From Euryarchaeota archaeon UBA62 (GTDB lineage: Archaea > Thermoplasmatota > Poseidoniia > Poseidoniales > Thalassarchaeaceae), in contig DAPJ01000005.1 in assembly GCA_002502095.1 (NCBI GenBank), positions 87,015-151,014 of the forward strand: a stretch of DNA of 64,000 bases, in the 5' to 3' direction. Below the pieces are notes generated by a model. That model saw nothing but the letters and a program-made list of their open reading frames with translations, did not search any database and was not told the origin of the DNA. Each line of letters opens with the position of its first letter. Position 1 is the stretch's first letter. Both the position numbers and the translations under genes were made by a program. Of this stretch, positions 42,195-49,726 are shown piece by piece.

Positions 42195-43268
42195 TTATGA
42201 CTCTACACGTCCACTTCTCACCGGCAATTTATCTATTGAAACCACATTATTAGGTGCCTCTATGTTAATTGGCCTAACCCATTTCATCCTTGTTCCATCA
42301 CTCTTCGAAGCCTCAATGACAATCTCCCAATGAATAGCAATCATTGCAGAATATATATTCCCAGGCCATTGGTTACTTGGCCCTAGAAGGATAAAACTCT
42401 CATCAACTACGTCTGTCCATGGTCCAAAATCTTGTACTCTCATCGGCTCTAAGAGAAGTAATCTCCCTCTGCTGACCGGCATCGGAACGGATTCACCCAC
42501 TCCAGTTCCATGTTCATCAGCAGTCGAAATCCTCCTTTCCGGTAGTCCTGTAGACATCCCCGGTGCTGGCTGTCCGTCCTTACTCCTGCCAATGGCTTCC
42601 AACAATACGTCTCTCTTTGGCACAGCTACTCCGACTTGAACTCTAGCCCTTGTGGCTGTAATGCCTTCAGGGAAGGATATTTTACTAATTTCCGCCCCAT
42701 CTACTGAGATATTAGATATCTCAACTTCAGGAGAAGATAATGGATCTGCAATATATTCATTCTGCCTTCTAATATCCATAATATTTGCCACTACCCTTAG
42801 TAATATCGGTATGATAAATATTGGGAATGCAATCAAAATCATCAATGGATAATCAAGAGGACCAATACTGACGGGAGTAAATATAAAATCTGGAATTATT
42901 GCTATACTAATCAAAGCCGGCTCTAAAGCGTGCAGCATTAGTGCTACAACAAGAACCAATACTCCAGGAAAAATCATCTTCCTAGCTGTAGAGTGCAATG
43001 GATCGGGATCAATGTACCATCCATTTCTTGTTCTCATGAGAAACGGCAGGGTTTCTGTGGTCACTTCTGTATTGATTTTAGGCAGTGAGCTATCGCCCTC
43101 TGTCTCCTCCCTCCACTCGATTATCCAAGAACTATCATTGCCTATTCTTAGATTTGGGGGAGGGGGATTTTCTGATTCTAGCAATACCTCAACTAATGGA
43201 ATCTCCACAGGATCGCTATTCTCATGATCAAAGGGCGGGTATCTTACTCTCTGTACCGACCTATACAT
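42195..43268 (-). CDS. Membrane protein of unknown function
   Basis: 357 aa. A soluble N-terminus (about 1-95) precedes two or three hydrophobic helices (about 97-125 and 138-162). A large beta-rich C-terminal region (about 175-357) contains repeated VEISNISVDGAEIS-like strands and a Pro/Gly-rich linker (GQPAPGMSTGLPERR). No family recognised. It begins one base after the stop of the geranylgeranyl-reductase-like gene and ends against the mqnC stop, so it is the last gene of the topA-GGR run. Confidence 0.65.
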   Translation of the reverse strand: MYRSVQRVRYPPFDHENSDPVEIPLVEVLLESENPPPPNLRIGNDSSWIIEWREETEGDSSLPKINTEVTTETLPFLMRTRNGWYIDPDPLHSTARKMIFPGVLVLVVALMLHALEPALISIAIIPDFIFTPVSIGPLDYPLMILIAFPIFIIPILLRVVANIMDIRRQNEYIADPLSSPEVEISNISVDGAEISKISFPEGITATRARVQVGVAVPKRDVLLEAIGRSKDGQPAPGMSTGLPERRISTADEHGTGVGESVPMPVSRGRLLLLEPMRVQDFGPWTDVVDESFILLGPSNQWPGNIYSAMIAIHWEIVIEASKSDGTRMKWVRPINIEAPNNVVSIDKLPVRSGRVES

Positions 43269-43269
43269 A

Positions 43270-44505
43270 CTATCCCCATATAACTGCTGAAGCGGCTTTA
43301 GTAGCCAATGATCTGAATTCGGGAACTTCCTTTAGTAATCTCAAACCCAATGGTATGGGATTATCTATTTCACCAGATTGATTAATTATTTCTGTTACAT
43401 CCGGTCTTGACCAGACTTTGAAAACTTCATCCAACTCATCATCGGTGGCCTCTGTCAAGAATGCATTTCTAAGGGCCCTGATTCTTTCCAGCTTCTTTCT
43501 CATCGGATCGAGTGACTTCCCAATTCTTTGCATTCTTTCCTCGGACAAATCCCCACTGATTATGGATTCTGATAGTTTTGGAGCGAGGGTATCTACTTGA
43601 TCAAATCCAGTACTAATGCCCCCACCTGTAGTTGGTTTGCACGCTCCCGAAGCATCTCCGAAGAGAGCCACTCTTTCCTTGAGTGGATACTTAATTAATC
43701 CACTAGGAACAGGTCCGCCAAATCTCCCAATAATGGTACAATTCTCAAATCTATTTTTCCAAATCGATTCATTCATCAGGTCACTGATCAACATTTCACA
43801 AGATTTGTCTGTAAGCAGTTCTGCCTTACTCCACATTCCAATTCTTGTTGTTTCACCCGATGGAATCGCCCAAGAAAAAAATCCTGGAGCAATCTGGGAT
43901 CCTGTAAACATGTCTAGCTTACCAACCTCATTCGGGTATCCCGTAACCTCTACTTGATAGCCAATCATCATTTCCTTAGGCCTTCCCATCCTCAGGAATC
44001 TTCGTACCCATGAATGGGCTCCATCACATCCACAGACCAATGCACATCTGATCTTTACTTCTCTATCCGCGGAATTTACCGTGACTTCTGCAAACTCATC
44101 ATATTTTGTAATATTTGTAGGTCTTGAATTAAGCAACAATTCTGCTCCACTGTCAACAGCTAGTTTTACTACGCCTTCATCGAACTTCTTTCTACAAACA
44201 GACCATGTTCTAATTCTTTCTGGTGAGCCAATATCCACTGTAATTCCATTTGGACTATTTATCCTCGCACCCCATATTGGAGAAAGTACAGATTTCTCTA
44301 ACGGCACCCTCGCCATAGCGCTCGGATTAACTAAACCTGCGCACTGAAATGGTCTACCAACTTCTGAATGCTCTTCGATTATTAGTACTGAATGACCTAA
44401 TCTTCTTAGATTCCATCCCAGGTATCCACCTATGGGGCCCGCACCGATAATAACGGCATCATAGAATTCCTTCGAAGGAGCTCCCATCAGTACCATGCCA
44501 AGCAC
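43270..44505 (-). CDS. Geranylgeranyl reductase-family FAD-dependent oxidoreductase
   Basis: 411 aa from a GTG directly after topA; ATGs at 44496 and 44487 are alternatives. The dinucleotide motif AVIIGAGPIGGYLGWNLRRLG, then EVGRPFQCAGLVNP, VCGCDGAHSWVRRFL, ALFGDASGACKPTTGGGISTG and the final helical region are typical of archaeal digeranylgeranylglycerophospholipid reductases, which saturate isoprenoid chains of ether lipids. Other members act on menaquinone side chains or carotenoids. It follows topA without a gap. Confidence 0.9.
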   Translation of the reverse strand: MLGMVLMGAPSKEFYDAVIIGAGPIGGYLGWNLRRLGHSVLIIEEHSEVGRPFQCAGLVNPSAMARVPLEKSVLSPIWGARINSPNGITVDIGSPERIRTWSVCRKKFDEGVVKLAVDSGAELLLNSRPTNITKYDEFAEVTVNSADREVKIRCALVCGCDGAHSWVRRFLRMGRPKEMMIGYQVEVTGYPNEVGKLDMFTGSQIAPGFFSWAIPSGETTRIGMWSKAELLTDKSCEMLISDLMNESIWKNRFENCTIIGRFGGPVPSGLIKYPLKERVALFGDASGACKPTTGGGISTGFDQVDTLAPKLSESIISGDLSEERMQRIGKSLDPMRKKLERIRALRNAFLTEATDDELDEVFKVWSRPDVTEIINQSGEIDNPIPLGLRLLKEVPEFRSLATKAASAVIWG

Positions 44506-44506
44506 T

Positions 44507-46774
44507 CTACTTTTTTCTACTCTTCTTCCTTAGTGATTTTAGATTCGTAATTATTTTACTTGCGTCCGATTTACTAACTTCACTAATTTCCGCTAGGTCT
44601 GCCATAGCGAGTACATCAGAGATAGGTATCCCTAATTTTTCTGACATATCTGTAATGAGTTTCATCTGTGCTTCGGAGGCAGGCAATGAATTATTTTTCT
44701 CCTTCATTAGTCCTATCAAATCGCTAGCGGAGCCATTTCTTCCCCCTGTCAGTTCAGCTAAATCCTTCACTCCAACTAGGGACAGGCACTCTTCCTCGGA
44801 CATGTTTGATTTTTCAATCAATGAGATTAGGTAACTTAATTGCTTCTCACTAGGTTTGGTAGTGACTTTTCCCTCTTTGGCCATTTCTTTGAGCTTTTCA
44901 ATGATTTCACTGGCCTCCTTTCCTGAAATCTCAGAGATTGATCGCCCATTCAAAATATTATTTTTTTCACTTTCTTCCAAACTGGATATCTGATTTTCTA
45001 TGGAATATTTCTGTCTAGGAGTAGGCTTCCTGCTCTTGATCTCGATAGCCTTTTCATGAGCATCTTTGAATGAAGATGAGAATCTTAACCACATTTCCGA
45101 ACCACTCGCCATGCCGTCTTCTACGGAATCGAGTTGCTTCTCCATATCTGAAGTAAATTCAGATGAGAATAGCTCTATTTCACTTTCTTGATCGTTGTAA
45201 ATAGGAGCAACCTCTGTCCACAATAAAATCCCATTTTCAGTGGGTGTAAGAGAGCCACTGTCATTTGTTATGTACTTCCTATCGGATAGTTTTAGGACAG
45301 TACTAACATAAGTCGACGGACGTCCAATACCTGCAGATTTCATCTTCTTAACTATCGAGCTTTCAGTATACCTCCTAGGTGGTTTAGTCTCATCAGTGGT
45401 CATCTTTGGATTCTCTTCTATTTCATCAATTTTCCATACCGAACCCACTGTTAGCCCGAAGGTTGGCTCATGAGTCCTTGGTACCGGAAGGAACTCCGAG
45501 GATGCAATCTCCCATCCAGGGTGTATTCTCCACGAAGCAGTACCCGATACTAGAAGTCCAGAGTTATCTACAGAAGCACTTATCTCTCTCCTTTCCCTAA
45601 CTGAATCTGACATCTGGCTAGATAAAAATCGACATCTTATCAGCCGATATAATTTAGTAGAATCATTGTCAACATCTGTTGGCTCTACTAATTTTGGATC
45701 TGTCGGTCTGATGGCCTCGTGGGCGTCTTGGACATTAGTTGCGCTCTTCTTGGCGTCGGAACCTAGAGCTCCTGGACCTATGTATTTCTCGCCATAATTT
45801 TCTAGAATGATTTCCCTAGCAACATCCCTTGCGCCAGAGCTAGTTCTTGTAGAGTCAGTTCTTATGTAAGTGATATACCCCTTATTGTAAAGGTCCGATG
45901 CAATCTTACTAGTTTTTGACATGGACCAACCCAACGAGCTACTGGAAGATTGAAGCAAGGTATCTGTAGTGAATGGAGGGGACGGTTTACGATTCGTCTT
46001 TCCATTCTTGATTGATACCAGTTCAAAACTTCCTGAATTTCCCAGTGCCTTGAATGCGTCTCCAGCAAGTACATGATCGAATGTTCTATCAGAGAAAAAT
46101 TTACCATTATCATCTCTCCATGCTTCATCTTCGCTACTTTCATGAAATCTAAATTTGAACGTATAACCGTCACTAATTGTATGAACTGTATGATATGGAA
46201 TCGGAACATGCTCATTTCTCTCATTCTCTCTGTCAACAATATAGCCCAACGTGGGTGTCTGGACCCTTCCCATCGATCTCAAATTCCAGCTTTTGGCAAA
46301 TTTTGAGCATCTGAAACCAACTAGCCTATCCATGAATCTCCTGACTTTGGCTGCGTCTACAAGACCTTCATCTATATCTCTGTGATTTTCAAGTGCTATC
46401 TCAACAGCCTCCTTAGTAATTTCATTGAATGTTACACGAGTAACAAATGGGAATTCTGAGAAAATGTGCATCAGTCTCCATGCAATAAACTCGCCTTCTC
46501 TATCTGGATCGGTTGCGATGTACACTTCAGTTACATCTTTACTTCTGGCCTTTGATAGTAATTTTTTGACTACTCTTTCTGACCTTTCAGTCCATTCCCA
46601 CGGCGGATCGGGAAGCCTTCCTTTCTCAGAAGCCCACATAGCCTTCCTACCATGACTTCCACTACGAGGAAGATCCTGTACGTGCCCAAAACAAGCATCT
46701 ACTATCCATCCCTTGCCCAAGTACTTCTTGACAGTCTTACCCTTGGCCCCAGACTCCAGAATCATTAGCTTCAT
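44507..46774 (-). CDS. topA: DNA topoisomerase I (type IA) with C-terminal helical repeats
   Basis: 755 aa from the ATG at 46774; the open frame continues upstream through the promoter and is rejected. The TOPRIM domain shows LESGAKGKTVKKYLG and TDPDREGE (Asp89, Asp91, Glu93). The catalytic Tyr303 is in ITYIRTDSTR, and IGRPSTYV and the conserved NVQDAHEAIRPT are present. No C-terminal four-Cys zinc fingers are seen. Instead, residues about 584-747 hold three copies of a roughly 50-residue unit (x-T/S-x2-Q-x4-I...L...AS-x2-I-x2-L) and a basic end. It relaxes negative supercoils. GGR follows directly. Confidence 0.95.
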   Translation of the reverse strand: MKLMILESGAKGKTVKKYLGKGWIVDACFGHVQDLPRSGSHGRKAMWASEKGRLPDPPWEWTERSERVVKKLLSKARSKDVTEVYIATDPDREGEFIAWRLMHIFSEFPFVTRVTFNEITKEAVEIALENHRDIDEGLVDAAKVRRFMDRLVGFRCSKFAKSWNLRSMGRVQTPTLGYIVDRENERNEHVPIPYHTVHTISDGYTFKFRFHESSEDEAWRDDNGKFFSDRTFDHVLAGDAFKALGNSGSFELVSIKNGKTNRKPSPPFTTDTLLQSSSSSLGWSMSKTSKIASDLYNKGYITYIRTDSTRTSSGARDVAREIILENYGEKYIGPGALGSDAKKSATNVQDAHEAIRPTDPKLVEPTDVDNDSTKLYRLIRCRFLSSQMSDSVRERREISASVDNSGLLVSGTASWRIHPGWEIASSEFLPVPRTHEPTFGLTVGSVWKIDEIEENPKMTTDETKPPRRYTESSIVKKMKSAGIGRPSTYVSTVLKLSDRKYITNDSGSLTPTENGILLWTEVAPIYNDQESEIELFSSEFTSDMEKQLDSVEDGMASGSEMWLRFSSSFKDAHEKAIEIKSRKPTPRQKYSIENQISSLEESEKNNILNGRSISEISGKEASEIIEKLKEMAKEGKVTTKPSEKQLSYLISLIEKSNMSEEECLSLVGVKDLAELTGGRNGSASDLIGLMKEKNNSLPASEAQMKLITDMSEKLGIPISDVLAMADLAEISEVSKSDASKIITNLKSLRKKSRKK

Positions 46775-46822
46775 GTTTACACCATCATTGACTTGAGATA
46801 ATTGACTCCCAGAATATTCCCC

Positions 46823-46830
46823 GTATAAAC
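46823..46830 (-). promoter_or_regulatory. TATA-like element of topA
   Basis: On the minus strand the sequence reads GTTTATAC, a good archaeal TATA box. A transcript would begin near 46798 and leave a leader of about 24 nt with a GGTG ribosome-binding site before the ATG. It lies 24 bp downstream of the alternating purine-pyrimidine tract. Confidence 0.5.
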
Positions 46831-46853
46831 ATGAGTAAGGTCCGAGCATTACA

Positions 46854-46880
46854 ACGCGCGCGCACGCGTGCACACGCGTA
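46854..46880. repeat. 27-bp alternating purine-pyrimidine tract (potential Z-DNA) upstream of topA
   Basis: Twenty-seven consecutive bases alternate purine and pyrimidine without a break, mostly CG and CA/TG steps, beginning ACGCGCGCGCACGCG. The surroundings are A+T-rich, so the tract stands out sharply. It is intergenic, between the hypothetical gene stop at 46884 and the topA TATA element. Such tracts can flip to left-handed Z-DNA under negative supercoiling. Confidence 0.75.
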
Positions 46881-46883
46881 AAG

Positions 46884-47291
46884 TCAGTAAATTCTTGAGC
46901 TTGCCTCATCCCAAATTTCTTGTGAACCCGGACCTCCACAACCTATGCATCCAGGGTAACCAGCCACAGCTAATTCTACTACCATCTTGATAAAATCAGC
47001 CCATGGTTCACCAGTCTCTGATTTGTGAGATTTGACCCAGCAGTATTCTTCTGATTTTTCCTCTTCACCTATGTTGAAATTGTTTCCCGGACATTCGAGT
47101 ATGATTTCCTGTGATTCGATGTATACTAATTCTGGAAAGGATATCTTTGAGGGGACGTGATCGGAAATTTTTAACATCAATTCAATCGCACCTTCTGAGA
47201 TATTTCTATTCAGATAAAGTATTCCACCTTCTGACCTTAGCAATCTCCTTGCGGCCTCTCGTAAAGAGTCGGCATAACTGGCCATGTACAT
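46884..47291 (-). CDS. Unrecognised small protein with a Cys-rich C-terminus
   Basis: 135 aa (ATG at 47291; a second ATG two codons on). It is soluble, with an N-terminal helix (SLREAARRLLRS), alternating strands, and a C-terminal segment AGYPGCIGCGGPGSQEI. That CxxCGGPG could bind metal or a cofactor with the earlier Cys residues (ILECPG, EEYCWVK). No family recognised. It is divergent from pyrD across 46 bp and followed by the Z-prone tract and topA. Confidence 0.6.
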   Translation of the reverse strand: MYMASYADSLREAARRLLRSEGGILYLNRNISEGAIELMLKISDHVPSKISFPELVYIESQEIILECPGNNFNIGEEEKSEEYCWVKSHKSETGEPWADFIKMVVELAVAGYPGCIGCGGPGSQEIWDEASSRIY

Positions 47292-47337
47292 GCGAGGTAC
47301 ACGTAACTATTGAATGGTACTTTACCTCCGGCGTGAT

Positions 47338-48441
47338 ATGGGATTGGGCTGGAAGATATTTGCAAGGCCGATCATTTCAAGATTGGACTCTGAAAGATCC
47401 CATGATTTGGCACTTTCTACACTATCTAAATTCGACAGATCACAATATGGCAAATCATTGCTTAGTGGAATGTATCAGTCTCCTGAACTACCAGTGCATG
47501 TTCTAGGTAGATTATTCCATCATCCATTAGGGCTAGCCGCTGGAATGGATAAGGGTGCCAAGGCACTAAGCGCTTGGCCAGCACTAGGTTTTTCTTGGAT
47601 AGAATACGGTGGAGTGACTAGATTCCCGCAAGATGGAAATCCTAAACCTCGAATGTTTAGAGCTAATTCAGAGAGGGCATTAGTAAACAGTATGGGATTT
47701 AATAACCCTGGAGCTTCTTCAGTCAGAGACTCATTAGTCTCAAGATATGCTTCTGGTAATTGGCCAAATGTTCCTGTAGCTGCTAATATTGGAAGGTCCA
47801 AGAAAGTCAATAATGAGCAGGCGCCATCAGATTATGCCTCTACTTTGGATACTCTCTGGAATCATGCCGATATATTCGTACTCAATGTTTCATCTCCAAA
47901 TACTCCTGGTCTCAGAGATTTACAACATGAAGATCTGCTTACAGAAGTTCTTAGTCAATGCACCGGAATAAGAAATAGATATGAATCTGTTAAGCCAATC
48001 TTGCTAAAGCTATCGCCTGACTGCTCTGATGATCAAATTCTACAGATTTCTGACATAGCATCCAGTAATGGACTAGATGGAATTGTAGCTACAAATACTA
48101 CAATTACAAGGCCTGAACCAAGTAATACTCAGTCCAGAATAGCATTCTCACAGAACGGTGGTGTCTCAGGGAGACCTCTACAGAAGAGGTCTTTGGAAGT
48201 AATTTCTAATCTTTATGAGTACACTGATGGAGATATGACTTTAGTTGGAGTTGGGGGGATTGACTCTCCTGATAGTGCATGGAAAGCCATAACTTCTGGT
48301 GCGAGTTTAATTCAGTTGTATTCCGGTTTGGTTTTCAACGGGCCAGGAGTTACTTCCAGTATTGTCAGAGGCCTCAAGAGGAAGGTTTCAGAAAACGGCT
48401 TTAGCGGTATTTCAGAAGCTATAGGTTACGCCCATCGCTGA
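47338..48441 (+). CDS. pyrD: Dihydroorotate dehydrogenase, class 2 (quinone-linked)
   Basis: 367 aa from the ATG at 47338; this start gives an N-terminus of about the E. coli length before LDSERSHDLAL, whereas ATG 47314 adds eight residues. FMN-site and family motifs are GLAAGMDKGAKAL, GGVTRFPQDGNPKPRMFR, NSMGFNNPGA, LNVSSPNTPGLRDLQ with the class 2 catalytic Ser, KLSPD and VGVGGIDSP. The N-terminal helices mark the membrane-associated class 2 enzyme that passes electrons to quinone. Many archaea use class 1B instead, so this one fits the menaquinone gene nearby. Confidence 0.94.
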   Translation: MGLGWKIFARPIISRLDSERSHDLALSTLSKFDRSQYGKSLLSGMYQSPELPVHVLGRLFHHPLGLAAGMDKGAKALSAWPALGFSWIEYGGVTRFPQDGNPKPRMFRANSERALVNSMGFNNPGASSVRDSLVSRYASGNWPNVPVAANIGRSKKVNNEQAPSDYASTLDTLWNHADIFVLNVSSPNTPGLRDLQHEDLLTEVLSQCTGIRNRYESVKPILLKLSPDCSDDQILQISDIASSNGLDGIVATNTTITRPEPSNTQSRIAFSQNGGVSGRPLQKRSLEVISNLYEYTDGDMTLVGVGGIDSPDSAWKAITSGASLIQLYSGLVFNGPGVTSSIVRGLKRKVSENGFSGISEAIGYAHR

Positions 48442-48486
48442 TGATTACTCAGAAACTGTCTTCAAGTAAACTCAAGTCCAGTATTC

Positions 48487-48870
48487 ATGGCTCTGACACG
48501 AACTAATAGGCTACTTGCCGTTGGCGGTTCGATTTTAGTTCTATTAGTCATGATGCTGGCTACAGTTGACCCCCAGACTCAATACTTCGTAGATGAAGTA
48601 ATGGATAATCCTGATGACTTTGAAGGGCAAGTACATATCAGGGGTGAAATCGCCAATAATTCAATCGATTCTGAGAAATATACATTCATACTCATGGGTA
48701 TAGAACATGAACTGTTAGTAGATTTTTCCGGAACTGCTGTTCCGGATGGCTTCAATGAGGGCAAGACAATTGCTGTGAAAGGAGAGTTAATGTATGATTC
48801 AGGAGCTTGGATTCTAGAAGCTAAGGAGATTCAAACAGGATGCCCTTCGAAGTATGTGTCTGCAGAATGA
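48487..48870 (+). CDS. ccmE: CcmE-like haem chaperone (CxxxY type)
   Basis: 127 aa. One N-terminal membrane helix (about 8-26) is followed by an OB-fold: YFVDEVMDNPDDFEGQVHIRG, LVDFSGTAVPDGFNEGKTIAVKG, LEAKEIQTGCPSKY. The last phrase is the haem-attachment region. It has CPSKY instead of the classical HxxxY, matching the known CxxxY variant from archaea and Desulfovibrio. CcmE ferries haem to apocytochrome c outside the membrane. No other ccm gene is in the window. Confidence 0.85.
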   Translation: MALTRTNRLLAVGGSILVLLVMMLATVDPQTQYFVDEVMDNPDDFEGQVHIRGEIANNSIDSEKYTFILMGIEHELLVDFSGTAVPDGFNEGKTIAVKGELMYDSGAWILEAKEIQTGCPSKYVSAE

Positions 48871-48908
48871 CTCCCGATTCTTTGAAATGGACGCTCTCAT
48901 CCCGACAT

Positions 48909-49217
48909 ATGGGCTAGGGGGGGTGTTGACGTACTCTATTTTTCACAAATCGTCGATAATGGTGACCTGAAGTCCGAGGGCGGCGTAAACGAGCCATTGT
49001 GGACTCGTCGGTTAACTACGACGCCTCGCCCCCAAGAGATGCAGGTTGTTGGAGTGATGATCCGGAGGGAACATCAGACCATCCTATGCCCGGGAACCAG
49101 GTCAGGCGCGGAAGCGAGCAGCCCGACCGGGGATGCTGGATGCCTTGGGGAAGCGGGGCTGAGAAGACTGACGTAAAATCCGCATTGATGACGAACGTCC
49201 ACCGAGGACATGCCCAT
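48909..49217 (+). ncRNA. Signal recognition particle RNA (7S RNA)
   Basis: About 309 bases without a convincing gene but strikingly G+C-rich. The 5' end (TATGGGC, about 48908-48914) pairs with the 3' end (GCCCATA, 49211-49217) to make helix 1. The 5' domain carries GGGCTAGG, as in archaeal 7S RNAs. The S domain contains the hallmark GGTCAGGCGCGGAAGCGAGC with the helix 8 GGAA tetraloop at 49110-49113, followed by AGCAGCC. A TTTGAAAT box about 27 bp upstream fits an archaeal promoter. An ORF track through it is spurious. Exact ends are approximate. Confidence 0.9.
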
Positions 49218-49219
49218 AA

Positions 49220-49693
49220 CTAGAACAGATTGTTTTCCAAACCACCCATATTGCAAACTATGGAGAAGTGTTCTTTTGATACAGGCTGGACTGATAATCG
49301 CTGTCCCTTTCTTAGCAGTGGCATACCTTCCAAAGCACCATTCGATCTTAATTCGGGTAGGCTTACTGGATTCAAATCATATATGGGCTCGATATCAACC
49401 ATTACCCATCTTGGATTTTCAGGAGATGCCTTTGGATCGAAATATTTTGATTCTGTATCCTGAGCTGTAAAGTCAGGATATGCATCCTTACAAACTCTGG
49501 CTACTCCAGCTATGTGTGGTGGCTTACAATTCGAATGATAAAATAGAACTAAATCACCAATAGACATATCGTCCCTCATAATATTCCTAGCCTGATAGTT
49601 TCTTACGCCATCCCAATGGGTACGTCCATCAATTTTTAGTTGATCCCACGGGTAAACATGTGGTTCACTCTTCATCAGCCAGCAACTCGTCAT
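49220..49693 (-). CDS. EVE-domain protein
   Basis: 157 aa from the ATG at 49693. The sequence CWLMKSEPHVYPWDQL, then WDGVRNYQARNIMRD, GDLVLFYHSNCKPPHIAGVARV and YPDFTAQDTESKYFDPKA is the EVE (DUF55) fold. EVE proteins are PUA-like and are thought to bind modified bases in DNA or RNA. A lone EVE protein with no nuclease domain attached gives no specific role. The stop lies just past the SRP RNA. Confidence 0.9.
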   Translation of the reverse strand: MTSCWLMKSEPHVYPWDQLKIDGRTHWDGVRNYQARNIMRDDMSIGDLVLFYHSNCKPPHIAGVARVCKDAYPDFTAQDTESKYFDPKASPENPRWVMVDIEPIYDLNPVSLPELRSNGALEGMPLLRKGQRLSVQPVSKEHFSIVCNMGGLENNLF

Positions 49694-49726
49694 GATTTGC
49701 CGCGGGGGAGTATGCAAATCAACGTT

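Noticed and set aside
46775..46939. N-terminal extension of topA to 46939
   Set aside because: It would cross the TATA-like element and the alternating tract; the ATG at 46774 gives the normal TopA start.
48999..49223. 74-aa ORF on the plus strand
   Set aside because: It lies inside the SRP RNA, with composition and structure explained by that RNA.
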